Notes: generated by a model from the sequence alone, not told the origin. A stretch of 64,000 bases of DNA from Marinobacter flavimaris (GCF_002933295.1 NZ_PSSW01000002.1:372001-436000), one strand, 5' to 3'; counted from the stretch's first letter, positions 1 through 10,746 are shown. Program-made: numbers and translations.

Positions 1-60
1 GAGTTTCGGTTTTTTGACGGGCTGGAGAGGTGGGCGTTCATTGAAGCCTTTGTCTGACAT
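1..60. other. Edge fragment, possible end of a neighbouring gene
   Basis: Two readings are possible. On the + strand, frame 1 is open from base 1 to a TGA at 55-57 and would be the last 18 codons of a gene ending in WAFIEAFV. On the - strand, an ATG at 60 opens a frame reading MSDKGFNERPPLQPVKKPKL to the window edge, a believable start of a divergent protein. The A/T-rich stretch at 60-95 would suit a divergent promoter. The - strand ATG has no clear ribosome binding site. I cannot decide between the two readings. Confidence 0.25.
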
Positions 61-126
61 GTTATGCAAAGATAATAAAATGTTATCCCTGGATATTGTC
101 GATGGCAAGATGCGCGGGTAGTTTAA

Positions 127-2265
<2,139 letters not shown>

Positions 2266-2282
2266 GCGCAAACACGATCACA

Positions 2283-2316
2283 AATCGTTGCACTTTTTCC
2301 CTGTGCAGAAACGATT
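2283..2316 (+). terminator. Hairpin after fadH
   Basis: The arms AATCGTT-GCAC and GTGC-AGA-AACGATT pair as 11 bp with a three-base bulge around a TTTTTCCCT loop. There is no U-run afterwards, so it is a weak intrinsic terminator or an mRNA-end stabiliser. The rest of the 205-bp gap to the next start shows nothing else I can name. Confidence 0.35.
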
Positions 2317-2470
2317 GTCTGGCTAGACTAATAGCTTTGAGTCTGTCAGCTTGCGTCTTCGCCCCGGCTCCGGGAGGCTGGGGTTGAAGAGGCCGGCACC
2401 ACGATCGGATGGAACATCTCTCAGTGTTCTGTCGTGTGGTGTCGAGTCGTTGAACTTTGGAGAACGTGCA

Positions 2471-3718
2471 ATGGTGTCTGCCGACCAGGCAACCGATGGT
2501 TATTCGGCGGTATTTTTTGTGGAAGGAAGCCAGGTGGCTCGCGAAATGCGGGCCACGGAATTCGGCGCTTTCCTGGATGGCTATGTTGGGCTGTCCGATC
2601 TTGCCGAAACCGATGTCAGGGCTGTTCTGGTTGAGTTGAGTCCCGATCTTCGGGTTCAGGCACTCGTGTTCTTCCGAATCTGGTTTGATGAGGAGGGCAG
2701 GGCAGACAGTCACTGGAACCTGCCGATTGAAGAGCTCGCCAGGCAAGGCGCCAAGGGGCCGGACATGGGCGGTGGTCCGATCCGGCTGGTTTGCCGAAGC
2801 CAATGCCCCGATCCCAAGTTCAAGGAGGATCTTTGGGACCCGGACATGACCCCGGGTAATAATCATTTCCAGGCCATTCGCAAGGCCGTAGAGGCCAATA
2901 GCCTTAAATTCCGCAAAGTTGAGCCGGTACAGGAAGAGAATATTCCGGTTCTGAGTGAGCAGGCAGAAGATTCTTCGGAGCGCGAAGAGGCCGCAGCCGC
3001 CGCCGACCGTTCCCGCCTGGCGCAGTTGATTCGTGAGCAACGCCTGCGGATCAAGACCCTCCAGAGTGTCCACCGCGATGCGCTTTCGGATATCCAGCGA
3101 GAGCACCGGCTGGAGGTCCAGGGGTTACGCAGTGATATTGCGGATCTCGAGCAGAAATACGAACGCCAGCGCCTCAGTAATGAGCAGCTCAAGAAGCGAC
3201 TTTCCGAAAGAAACGAGCAGTACCTCGCCATGCAGGAGCAGATGGCCGCGGTAGGTGAGGAGAAACAGCGGGAGGATTCAAACGCGGGTGCCGAGCTCCT
3301 GCTCCTCAGGGAGCAGCTGGAGCGGCGTCAGCGTGAACTCGAGCTGAGAGACGAGAAGATTGTCGCTCTCGAGGAAGAGAACCACGAGCTGAGAAACCGC
3401 GAACCTCCGGAAGACTCCATCATGGACCACCTGCAGCGCCAGACGGTGTTCCTGGTGGCCTACCAGCCAGGCGTCGGTCACGTAACGCTGCCCTTCAAGG
3501 ACATTGAGACCTACTTCAGCAACCCCACCGCCTATGCCGCGGAACGCTGCGGCATGAATGAACCCGCCTATCGTGAATGGCTGGATCACTATGAAAATCC
3601 TGTGTGCACCCACAAGGGCAACGATGGCAAACCCTGTGGTGAGCCGATCCTGCGGGTAAGCCAGCCCTCGGAATTCCGCCCGGGCGTTGACGATCGGTGT
3701 GAGAAACACCAGGCCTGA
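2471..3718 (+). CDS. Conserved coiled-coil protein with C-terminal Cys/His cluster
   Basis: This is a 415-aa protein of unknown function. The first 170 residues look globular (YSAVFFVEGSQVAREM, then WDPDMTPGNNHF). Roughly residues 190-330 are a long charged coiled coil rich in E, R, Q and L heptads. The last 45 residues carry CTHKGNDGKPC and later CEKH, a spacing that could bind zinc. The frame is open from 2351, but ATG 2471 has GGAGAA about seven bases before it and begins the conserved-looking part. I recall a hypothetical gene in the same place before nadK in Pseudomonas. No signal peptide or membrane span is seen, so it is probably cytoplasmic. Confidence 0.8.
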   Translation: MVSADQATDGYSAVFFVEGSQVAREMRATEFGAFLDGYVGLSDLAETDVRAVLVELSPDLRVQALVFFRIWFDEEGRADSHWNLPIEELARQGAKGPDMGGGPIRLVCRSQCPDPKFKEDLWDPDMTPGNNHFQAIRKAVEANSLKFRKVEPVQEENIPVLSEQAEDSSEREEAAAAADRSRLAQLIREQRLRIKTLQSVHRDALSDIQREHRLEVQGLRSDIADLEQKYERQRLSNEQLKKRLSERNEQYLAMQEQMAAVGEEKQREDSNAGAELLLLREQLERRQRELELRDEKIVALEEENHELRNREPPEDSIMDHLQRQTVFLVAYQPGVGHVTLPFKDIETYFSNPTAYAAERCGMNEPAYREWLDHYENPVCTHKGNDGKPCGEPILRVSQPSEFRPGVDDRCEKHQA

Positions 3719-3730
3719 GGTTCGAACTTT

Positions 3731-3759
3731 TTCAGTATCGGGGTGACTTTCGTTAAACT
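3731..3759 (+). promoter_or_regulatory. Candidate sigma-70 promoter for nadK
   Basis: A weak -35 TTCAGT (3731-3736) and a -10 TAAACT (3754-3759) are 17 bp apart, with the -10 ending 70 bp before the nadK start. TAAACT matches TATAAT at four of six positions. A GGTGAC/GTCACC inverted repeat flanks the -10 region. Confidence 0.35.
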
Positions 3760-3829
3760 GTACGCCAGATTGTCACCGGGGTAACGGTTTCGTTGGTCCC
3801 CGCCGCAACCCGACATCACAGGAAACTTC

Positions 3830-4714
3830 ATGGATCAGTTCAGGAACATTGGTGTAATTGGCCGAATGGGCAGTGTGAAAGTGGTTGAATCACTGCGCCA
3901 GCTCAAACAGTACCTGATCACCAACAATTACCACGTCATTCTTGAAGAAGACACAGCCAGCATGCTGCCAGGGCATGGCCTGCAGGTGGCCAGCAAAAAG
4001 CTTCTGGGCGAAATCTGTGATCTGGTCATCGTGGTTGGCGGGGATGGCAGCCTTCTGGGCGCCGCCCGGGAGTTGGCCAAGTCCAAGATTCCCCTGCTTG
4101 GGGTGAACCGTGGGCGGTTGGGCTTCCTGACTGACATTTCGCCGTCCGATCTTGAGGAGCGCCTCGGCAAGGTTCTGGAAGGCGAGTACATGGAGGAGAC
4201 GCGGTTCCTGCTGGATGGCAATGTTGAGCGCAACGGCCAGCCCCTGGGGTTTGGTACGGCCCTGAACGATGTCGTACTGCATCCCGGTAAATCCACCCGG
4301 ATGATTGGCTTTGACCTCTTCATCGACGGCCATTTCGTCTACAGCCAGCGTTCGGATGGCCTGATTGTCTCTACGCCGACAGGGTCTACCGCCTATTCGC
4401 TGTCTGCCGGTGGTCCGATTATGCACCCGAAGCTGGACGCCATTGTTCTGGTGCCCATGTTTCCCCACACTCTCAGTAGCCGGCCGATCGTTGTCGATGG
4501 CAAGAGTGAAATCAAACTGGTGATCGGGGAGACCAATGAAACCTATCCGCAAATCAGCTTTGACGGCCAGATGAACATTGCCTGCGCGCCAGGCGATATC
4601 ATTCGCATTACCAAAAAGCCGTTCAAGATCCGGTTGATTCACCCCACAGACCATAATTTCTACGCCACCTGCCGTGACAAGCTTGGCTGGGCTAGTGAAA
4701 TATCAGCGAGTTGA
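3830..4714 (+). CDS. nadK: NAD kinase
   Basis: NAD kinase phosphorylates NAD+ to NADP+ with ATP in the cytoplasm and is the only de novo source of NADP. The 294-aa length is typical of proteobacterial enzymes. The signature GGDG is at residues 70-73 (VVGGDGSLLGAAR), followed by GVNRGRLGFLTDI, the NDVVLHPG segment and TPTGSTAYSLSAGGPI, all family hallmarks. ATG 3830 has AGGAAAC upstream. The stop is two bases before the metallophosphatase start, so the two genes are almost certainly co-transcribed. The N-terminus lacks the extra regulatory region of eukaryotic NAD kinases. Confidence 0.97.
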   Translation: MDQFRNIGVIGRMGSVKVVESLRQLKQYLITNNYHVILEEDTASMLPGHGLQVASKKLLGEICDLVIVVGGDGSLLGAARELAKSKIPLLGVNRGRLGFLTDISPSDLEERLGKVLEGEYMEETRFLLDGNVERNGQPLGFGTALNDVVLHPGKSTRMIGFDLFIDGHFVYSQRSDGLIVSTPTGSTAYSLSAGGPIMHPKLDAIVLVPMFPHTLSSRPIVVDGKSEIKLVIGETNETYPQISFDGQMNIACAPGDIIRITKKPFKIRLIHPTDHNFYATCRDKLGWASEISAS

Positions 4715-4716
4715 TC

Positions 4717-5730
4717 ATGGCTGCTACAAAACCGACCGCAAACCGCGGTTACGACATCATTGGCGACATTCACGGCTGTGCCAATACCCTGGCCCGATTG
4801 CTGGACCAGATGGGCTATCGGAAGATCAACGGGGTCTACCAGCACCCCCGTCGTCAGGCGATCTTCATCGGCGATATCATTGATCGTGGCCCACGCATCC
4901 GTGAAGCCCTGCACCTTGTGCGCGATATGGTGGAACATGGTTCGGCCCGAATTGTCATGGGCAACCATGAGTACAATGCCCTCGGTTACTGTACGCGGGC
5001 GCGCCCGGGCAGCGGCAAAACCTTCCTGCGCGAGCACAACGCGCGTCACGACCGCCTGATCCGCGAGACTCTCGAGCAGTTCGAAGCGCACCCCTACGAG
5101 TGGAATGAGTTTCTCGAGTGGTTCTACACCATACCGCTGTTCATCGACGACGAGGATTTCCGCGTTGTGCACGCGTGTTGGGATGGCGACCTGATCGAGA
5201 AATTCAAGCAGTCGCAGGGTGGTGCGTGCATTGATGAGGATTTCCTGCACGCCTCTGCCGCCATCGAGTCTTTTGCCGGGCAGGTTATGGATACCCTTTT
5301 GAGGGGGACGGATCTGCGGCTCCCCCGGGGAATGACCATCACCGGTCGGGATGGCTATGTGCGCGAGTTTTTCCGAACCAAGTTCTGGGCCGACGATCCT
5401 CATACCTATGCCGATGTTGTCTTCCAGCCGGACCCGTTGCCACCGGAAGTGGCAAGCCGCGTATTGACGGAAAGCGAGCGAAAGCAGCTGATCAGTTATC
5501 CTCTCGATGCGCCCCCGGTTTTTGTCGGGCATTACTGGATGGAAGGAGAGCCGGCGCCGCTCAAATCCAATGTCGCGTGCATCGACTACAGTGCCGTGAA
5601 GTACGGGCGGTTGGTCGCTTACCGAATGGATGGTGAGCGGGCACTTTCCCGGGACAAATTTGTCTGGGTTGATGTGGAAAGACCGGAGCAAGCGGATTAT
5701 CCCAATAGCGAGGACAGTCTTGCACGCTAG
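4717..5730 (+). CDS. PPP-family metallophosphatase
   Basis: This 337-aa calcineurin-like phosphoesterase has the complete metal-binding signature: GDIHG near the N-terminus, GDIIDRG, GNHE, and a later VGHYW. These residues bind two metal ions and hydrolyse phosphomonoesters or dinucleoside polyphosphates. The arrangement resembles ApaH and bacterial Ser/Thr phosphatases, but the substrate cannot be told. ATG 4717 was chosen because AGCGAG lies upstream; a TTG at 4711 would overlap the nadK stop. It sits in the same short operon as nadK. A role in nucleotide housekeeping is inference from that linkage. Confidence 0.85.
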   Translation: MAATKPTANRGYDIIGDIHGCANTLARLLDQMGYRKINGVYQHPRRQAIFIGDIIDRGPRIREALHLVRDMVEHGSARIVMGNHEYNALGYCTRARPGSGKTFLREHNARHDRLIRETLEQFEAHPYEWNEFLEWFYTIPLFIDDEDFRVVHACWDGDLIEKFKQSQGGACIDEDFLHASAAIESFAGQVMDTLLRGTDLRLPRGMTITGRDGYVREFFRTKFWADDPHTYADVVFQPDPLPPEVASRVLTESERKQLISYPLDAPPVFVGHYWMEGEPAPLKSNVACIDYSAVKYGRLVAYRMDGERALSRDKFVWVDVERPEQADYPNSEDSLAR

Positions 5731-5773
5731 ACCGAGCGTTGTGGCTGAATCATTTCCGGAGGCGGAGTAAGCG

Positions 5774-6637
5774 GTGTACCGAGTCAAGCAATTGGATACC
5801 ACGGTAAACCTGGCGGGTTTCAGCCGTTGGCTGAACGGCCAGGGTGTGACCCACCGCATCACGGAAGAGGGCGGGTTCCAGGTGCTCTGGCTGGAAGATC
5901 CCGCCCATGCGGAACCCGTGCTCTCGGCCCTTGACCGTTTTATGGCGGAACCGGAAATCAGGGAAGCGGTGGATCGTCAGAACCGCTCACCGGTGTTTGT
6001 TGGTGGCCGCTGGCAACCTTCTCCACGTCATGCGCCGCTGGTGCTGGGGATTATCGTGTTTGCCGTAACCATGGTCTGGCTCACGGCCATGGGGCAGAAT
6101 GAGCTGGCGGCCAGCCTGATGGTGATCGACCCCCGGGATTACGACTGGAGCACCATGGCCGGCCGCATTGAAGCGCTGACAGCGACGCTGGCAAGCGGCC
6201 AGGTCTGGCGGCTGCTGACGCCGGATTTTCTGCACTTCAGCTGGACCCACATCATTTTCAATTCGGTCATGCTCTGGTTTCTGGGTAGCCAGATCGAGTG
6301 GTTTGATGGTCGCGCCCGGCTAATCATGCTGTTTGTGATCACCAGCCTGATTTCCAACGGCCTGCAGTATTTTGTCTCGGGTCCGCTGTTCGGTGGGCTA
6401 TCGGGAGTGGTTTATGGGATTCTGGGTTATTGCTGGCTCAGCCAGCGATCGGCACCGAGGTTTCAGTTTCCACCTGCGTTGGTAACCTTTGCCGTTGCGT
6501 GGATGGTCATCGGATTTACCCCGCTGCCCGAAATGATCGGGCTCGGGCGTATGGCCAACGAGGCGCACCTGGGCGGGTTTGTTGCCGGCCTGGCCCTTGC
6601 GGTGGTTTTGCCCGTAAAAGGCAGAAGGGGCGGATAA
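5774..6637 (+). CDS. glpG: Rhomboid intramembrane serine protease, GlpG-type
   Basis: This 287-aa rhomboid protease cleaves transmembrane segments within the inner membrane. The first 75 residues form the small cytoplasmic GlpG domain. About six hydrophobic helices follow from residue 85. The catalytic serine is S210 in GGLSGVVYG and the histidine is H265 in EAHLGGFVAGL; loop 1 has WRLLTPDFLHFSWTHIIFNS. The start is GTG 5774 with GGAGGCGGAG just upstream. It follows the phosphatase by 43 bp in the same direction. It is distinct from the rhombosortase at the other end of the window, which lacks the N-terminal domain. Confidence 0.9.
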   Translation: MYRVKQLDTTVNLAGFSRWLNGQGVTHRITEEGGFQVLWLEDPAHAEPVLSALDRFMAEPEIREAVDRQNRSPVFVGGRWQPSPRHAPLVLGIIVFAVTMVWLTAMGQNELAASLMVIDPRDYDWSTMAGRIEALTATLASGQVWRLLTPDFLHFSWTHIIFNSVMLWFLGSQIEWFDGRARLIMLFVITSLISNGLQYFVSGPLFGGLSGVVYGILGYCWLSQRSAPRFQFPPALVTFAVAWMVIGFTPLPEMIGLGRMANEAHLGGFVAGLALAVVLPVKGRRGG

Positions 6638-6660
6638 AAAAGCCCCGCCAGAGGCGGGGC
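6635..6660 (-). terminator. GC-rich hairpin with T-run on the minus strand
   Basis: GCCCCGCC-AGA-GGCGGGGC forms a perfect 8-bp stem immediately after the glpG stop. On the plus strand it is followed by GTTAAAAG, a poor U-run. On the minus strand it is followed by TTTTTT, so it would terminate antisense transcription best. It may still slow plus-strand RNA polymerase. Confidence 0.5.
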
Positions 6661-6667
6661 GTTAAAA

Positions 6668-6680
6668 GAGCTTTTAGCTC
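6668..6680. repeat. Small inverted repeat GAGCT-TTT-AGCTC
   Basis: This is a perfect 5-bp inverted repeat around TTT, directly after the glpG hairpin. It is the second of four inverted repeats packed into the 165-bp gap before the DUF1315 gene. Confidence 0.4.
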
Positions 6681-6693
6681 CTGATGAGAGAGA

Positions 6694-6720
6694 CCAAATG
6701 ATACGACCGTCGTCATTTGG
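6694..6720. repeat. 27-bp extended palindrome upstream of a Fur box
   Basis: Outer arms CCAAATG and CATTTGG enclose inner arms ACGAC and GTCGT around one base, with a two-base bulge on the left. It could be an RNA hairpin or a dimeric regulator's operator. It ends three bases before the Fur box. Confidence 0.45.
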
Positions 6721-6723
6721 TGA

Positions 6724-6742
6724 AGTAATGATAATCATTATC
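6724..6742. promoter_or_regulatory. Predicted Fur box
   Basis: AGTAATGATAATCATTATC matches 17 of 19 positions of the classical Fur consensus GATAATGATAATCATTATC, with only the first two bases differing. Fur bound to iron represses at such sites. It lies within the 17-bp spacer of a weak candidate promoter (TTTGGT at 6716, TATCGT at 6739) and 60 bp before the DUF1315 start. A further inverted repeat, GTTTGA/TCAAAC, follows at 6743-6759. Confidence 0.6.
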
Positions 6743-6802
6743 GTTTGATGCTGTCAAACGGTTCCGCCATATTTTTAATGAACGTTTTTTCAGGAGAGCG
6801 GG

Positions 6803-7093
6803 ATGACTTACGAAGAACTGATCGAGCGACTGGATCCCAATGTCTACCGGAGCCTCCGGCAGTCAATTGAACTCGGCAAATGGCCTGATGGCCGAAAACT
6901 GACGCCCGAACAGCGTGAAATCAGCCTGGAAGCGGTGATCTACTACGAGAACCTTCACAACATTCCTGAAGAAGAGCGTACTGGCTACCTGGATCGGGGC
7001 AGCAAAGCCGGTACCGCCTGCGATCCTTCGGTGCAGCGCAAGCAGGATAAAGACGATATGGACCCCAGCCAGTTTGTCGAGGTCAAGTCTTGA
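6803..7093 (+). CDS. DUF1315 (YeaC-like) small protein
   Basis: This 96-aa acidic cytoplasmic protein begins MTYEELIERLDPNVYRSLRQSIELGKWPDG and matches the YeaC/DUF1315 family of unknown function. The first 75 residues are the conserved part, including LTPEQREISLEAVIYYENLHN; the tail is variable. ATG 6803 has AGGAGA nine bases upstream. Its stop overlaps the TTG start of the next gene by three bases, so the two are translationally linked. The Fur box upstream suggests iron-dependent control, which is inference. Confidence 0.85.
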   Translation: MTYEELIERLDPNVYRSLRQSIELGKWPDGRKLTPEQREISLEAVIYYENLHNIPEEERTGYLDRGSKAGTACDPSVQRKQDKDDMDPSQFVEVKS

Positions 7094-7929
7094 GCGAACT
7101 GATTGATGTCACCGGCCGGCTCCGGAAAATGCCGGCGGAGGCCGGAAACCCGGTGGCCTATTCCATTGCCGTTGGCGATACCCGTATCCCTCTGAATGAT
7201 CTGATCGGCAGGCCTTTGCGCCTGGATTTTGATGGCGTGATTCGCTGTATCCATTGCGACAGGAAAACCAACAAAAGCTTTAATCAGGGCTTTTGTTACC
7301 CCTGTTTCCGCAAGCTTGCCGCTTGTGACAGCTGCATCATGAGTCCGGAGAAGTGCCACTATCATCTTGGTACCTGCCGTGAGCCCGAGTGGGGTGAAAC
7401 CCATTGCATGGTGGAGCATGTGGTGTACCTTGCGAACTCGTCGGGTCTCAAGGTTGGTATTACCCGGGCGTCCCAGGTGCCAACACGGTGGATTGATCAG
7501 GGGGCTGTTGACGCTATCCCGATGGTGCGAGTTGCAACGCGATACCTCGCAGGCCTTGTGGAAGTTGCCTGTAAGGCTCACGTCGCCGATCGGACCAACT
7601 GGCGGGCCATGCTCAAGGGCGATGTCCCGGAACTCGATCTGGTGGATGAGCGGCAGCGGATGCTTGGGCTGATATCCGACGACCTTGAGTCGCTCAGGCA
7701 GGCCCACGGCCAGGACTCCATTCGGGAAGTTGACGAGCAGGGGCTTGGCCTGAGCTATCCTGTCCAGGTCTGGCCAGCCAAGATCAAAACCCATAACCTC
7801 GACAAATCGCCGGAGGTCGAAGGCGTACTTGAGGGCATCAAGGGGCAGTACCTTATTCTGGATACCGGTGTGATCAATATTCGGAAGTTCACCGGTTATG
7901 AAGTCCGCTTCCGGGTCATGGAAGGCTGA
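7090..7929 (+). CDS. DUF2797 protein, zinc-cluster with GIY-YIG-like core
   Basis: This 279-aa conserved protein of unknown function starts at TTG 7090, inside the stop codon of the preceding gene (GAGGTC lies seven bases upstream). Residues 50-110 hold many cysteines in pairs (CIHCD, CYPC, CDSC, then CHYH and C), which probably bind zinc. The following VVYLANSSGLKVGIT...RWIDQGA segment resembles the core of GIY-YIG nucleases. That is a family resemblance and nuclease activity is not shown. The same gene pair precedes pepN in Pseudomonas as I remember it. Confidence 0.85.
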   Translation: MSELIDVTGRLRKMPAEAGNPVAYSIAVGDTRIPLNDLIGRPLRLDFDGVIRCIHCDRKTNKSFNQGFCYPCFRKLAACDSCIMSPEKCHYHLGTCREPEWGETHCMVEHVVYLANSSGLKVGITRASQVPTRWIDQGAVDAIPMVRVATRYLAGLVEVACKAHVADRTNWRAMLKGDVPELDLVDERQRMLGLISDDLESLRQAHGQDSIREVDEQGLGLSYPVQVWPAKIKTHNLDKSPEVEGVLEGIKGQYLILDTGVINIRKFTGYEVRFRVMEG

Positions 7930-7958
7930 TAGCGCCTTTCCCGGCAAATCTTGTCATG

Positions 7959-7989
7959 CCTGTGGGTACTGTACGCCAGTGCCCACAGG
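7959..7989 (+). promoter_or_regulatory. Strong hairpin in the pepN leader
   Basis: CCTGTGGGTACTG and CAGTGCCCACAGG pair over 13 bp with a single G-U pair around a TACGC loop. No U-run follows. The stem ends 22 bases before the pepN ATG and 11 bases before its ribosome site, so it could shape pepN translation or protect the mRNA. Confidence 0.5.
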
Positions 7990-8011
7990 CCGCGAATTCT
8001 GGAGAAAACCC

Positions 8012-10654
8012 ATGCGTACCAGCCAGCCACAAACCATTTATCTGAGCGATTACAAGGTACCTGCGTATCTGGTCGACACTGTAGACCTGCGATTCGAGCT
8101 TTTTGAGGATGGCGCACGGGTGCACAGCACCCTCGAACTCCGCCGGAACCCGGAATCGGATGAGACGGCGGCGCCTCTGGAGCTCGATGGTGATAGCCTG
8201 ACGCTCGAGTCTGTCGCTCTGAACGGCGCTGAGCTGGCCGCGGGTGATTATGAAGATCGGGGCGATCAATTGGTGGTTCGCTCGGTGCCGGAACAGTTCA
8301 CTTTGACGGTCGTCACCTGGATCGAGCCGCAGAACAATACCCGTCTGGAAGGGCTTTACAAGTCCTCGGGCATGTTCTGCACCCAGTGCGAGGCTGAAGG
8401 GTTCCGCTGCATCACATTCTTCCCGGACCGCCCGGACGTGATGGCGCGTTTCCGCACTCGCATAGAAGCCAACAAGGACGCCTATCCGGTTCTCCTCTCC
8501 AACGGTAATGACGTTGAAAAAGGCGAGCTGGAAAACGGCCGTCATTTTGTTACCTGGGAAGATCCGTTCCCCAAGCCCTGTTACCTCTTCGCCCTGGTGG
8601 CCGGAGATCTGGTTGAGAAACGGGACACGTTTTCCACGTGCTCTGGCCGCGACATCGATCTGCGCATGTATGTGGAGCCCCGCAACGCCGAGAAATGCGA
8701 TCACGCCATGGACTCGCTGAAGCGTTCCATGCGCTGGGATGAGGAAGTCTATGGTCGAGAATACGACCTCGATATTTTCATGATTGTGGCGGTAGACGAC
8801 TTCAACATGGGCGCCATGGAGAACAAGGGGCTCAACATCTTCAACTCGTCCTGTGTTCTGGCCAGCCAGGAAACCGCTACGGACTTGGCGTTCCAGCGCA
8901 TTGAGGCCATCGTCGCCCACGAATATTTCCACAACTGGTCAGGTAACCGGGTCACCTGCCGCGACTGGTTTCAGCTCAGCCTGAAAGAGGGCTTTACCGT
9001 TTTCCGGGATTCCCAGTTCTCGGCAGACATGGGTTCGCCGACTGTGAAGCGGATTGAGGATGTCACGCTGCTGCGTACCGCCCAGTTTGCTGAAGACGGA
9101 GGCCCGATGTCGCATCCGGTGCGGCCGGCTTCCTATATGGAAATCTCTAACTTCTACACCCTGACCATTTATGAGAAAGGTGCAGAGGTCGTACGCATGA
9201 TCCATACCCTGCTGGGGCCGGACATGTTCCGCAAGGGCAGTGACCTGTATTTCAAGCGCCACGATGGCCAGGCCGTCACAACCGATGATTTTGTAAAAGC
9301 CATGGAGGATGCCTCCGGCCGTGATCTGAGCCAGTTCCGTCTGTGGTACGAGCAGGCCGGCACGCCGGTGTTGGCCATTTCGGACGACTTTGACGCGGAG
9401 ACAGGTGTGTACCGCCTGACTATTGAGCAAAGCATTCCGGATACCCCGGGCCAGACCAACAAAAAACCCCAGCACATCCCGTTTGCGCTGGGTCTGCTTG
9501 GACAGGATGGCCAGCCCCTGCCGTTGCAGCTTGAATCCGGAGATTCGGGTGCGCCGACGGAGCGGGTGCTTGAGCTGACCGAAGCTGTCCACACGTTCGA
9601 ATTCCATGGCGTCGAGTCCAGACCCGTGCCATCACTTTTGCGGCACTTCTCCGCGCCGGTTCGGGTTCGCTACAACTGGACCCGCGAGCAACTGCTGTTC
9701 CTGATGAGCCATGATCCGGACGGGTTCAATCGTTGGGATGCGGGTCAGAGACTGGCGGTCGATGTTATTCAATCGCTGGTTAATGCGCCCGATGATGCCG
9801 AGATTGACCCGAGACTGGTTGAGGCCTATCGCAAGCTGATTTCCGACGCCGATCTTGACCAGGCACTGGTTGCGAAAATGCTGCAGTTGCCATCTGAAGC
9901 CTACCTGATTGAACTGACAGACAAGGCCGATGTACCGGCGATCCATCGTGCTCGCGAGGCCGTGCTTCGGCATCTGGCAGGTGCCCTGAAAGGCGAGTTG
10001 CTGGGCTGTTACCAGCGGCATCAGGGCAGTGGCCCTTACGAGGTGACACCGGAGGCCATTGCCCGTCGTAGTCTGCGCAATACTGCTTTGGCCTGGTTGC
10101 TGATGATTGATGACGAGGAGGGTCGGGGCCTGGCTGTGAGCCAGTTGAACGCTGCTGACAATATGACCGATCGCATGGGTGCCTTGCGTGCGCTCGTCAA
10201 TTCGGGCTATGAGGCTGATCGCCAGAAGGCGCTTGATCACTTCTACGATCGGTTCCAGGACGATCCGCAGGTTGTTGAACAGTGGTTCTCTGTGCAGGCG
10301 TCCAGTGATCAGGCCGGGCAGTTGGCGGACATCCGTAAGCTTCTGGAGCATCCGGCGTTCGACTGGAAAAACCCCAACAAGATTCGCTCTGTGGTGGGTG
10401 CGTTTGCGGGTCAGAATCTGGCTGCTTTCCACAAGCCTGACGGTTCGGGTTACGAATTCCTGGCGGATCAGGTCTGCCGCCTGGACGACAGTAACCCGCA
10501 GATTGCTGCGCGCCTGGCGACGCCGCTCACCCGATGGAGAAAGTTTGCGCCCGCGTACAGCGCTCAGATGAAATCTGCCCTGGAGCGTATTCGCGACAAA
10601 TCCGGATTGTCCCGGGATGTTTATGAGGTGGTGCACAAGAGCCTTGCGGAGTGA
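8012..10654 (+). CDS. pepN: Aminopeptidase N
   Basis: This 880-aa M1-family zinc aminopeptidase removes N-terminal residues from peptides in the cytoplasm. The zinc site is H303-E304-x-x-H307 with E326 nineteen residues on (HEYFHNW...LKEG). The substrate-binding GAMEN motif is at 267-271. The N-terminal domain starts MRTSQPQTIYLSDYKVPAY, close to E. coli PepN, and the long helical C-terminal domain is present at full length. The frame is open from 7898, but ATG 8012 has GGAG seven bases upstream and matches the family start. Confidence 0.96.
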   Translation: MRTSQPQTIYLSDYKVPAYLVDTVDLRFELFEDGARVHSTLELRRNPESDETAAPLELDGDSLTLESVALNGAELAAGDYEDRGDQLVVRSVPEQFTLTVVTWIEPQNNTRLEGLYKSSGMFCTQCEAEGFRCITFFPDRPDVMARFRTRIEANKDAYPVLLSNGNDVEKGELENGRHFVTWEDPFPKPCYLFALVAGDLVEKRDTFSTCSGRDIDLRMYVEPRNAEKCDHAMDSLKRSMRWDEEVYGREYDLDIFMIVAVDDFNMGAMENKGLNIFNSSCVLASQETATDLAFQRIEAIVAHEYFHNWSGNRVTCRDWFQLSLKEGFTVFRDSQFSADMGSPTVKRIEDVTLLRTAQFAEDGGPMSHPVRPASYMEISNFYTLTIYEKGAEVVRMIHTLLGPDMFRKGSDLYFKRHDGQAVTTDDFVKAMEDASGRDLSQFRLWYEQAGTPVLAISDDFDAETGVYRLTIEQSIPDTPGQTNKKPQHIPFALGLLGQDGQPLPLQLESGDSGAPTERVLELTEAVHTFEFHGVESRPVPSLLRHFSAPVRVRYNWTREQLLFLMSHDPDGFNRWDAGQRLAVDVIQSLVNAPDDAEIDPRLVEAYRKLISDADLDQALVAKMLQLPSEAYLIELTDKADVPAIHRAREAVLRHLAGALKGELLGCYQRHQGSGPYEVTPEAIARRSLRNTALAWLLMIDDEEGRGLAVSQLNAADNMTDRMGALRALVNSGYEADRQKALDHFYDRFQDDPQVVEQWFSVQASSDQAGQLADIRKLLEHPAFDWKNPNKIRSVVGAFAGQNLAAFHKPDGSGYEFLADQVCRLDDSNPQIAARLATPLTRWRKFAPAYSAQMKSALERIRDKSGLSRDVYEVVHKSLAE

Positions 10655-10746
10655 AGCCAGATACAAAATCGCACTTTCGGTCGATAGACTTTAGTCTGGG
10701 ATCGGGTAATCTGGAATAAGGTCTGTAATTCCATCAGACGACAATA

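Noticed and set aside
6699..6749. A 16-codon frame MIRPSSFGEVMIIIIV over the palindrome and Fur box.
   Set aside because: It has no ribosome site and is explained by the repeats and the A/T-rich Fur box.
3758..7979. The shared 11-mer CTGTACGCCAG upstream of nadK (3758) and pepN (7969).
   Set aside because: At pepN it is part of a hairpin, at nadK it follows the -10; two copies in 64 kb are not enough to call a motif.
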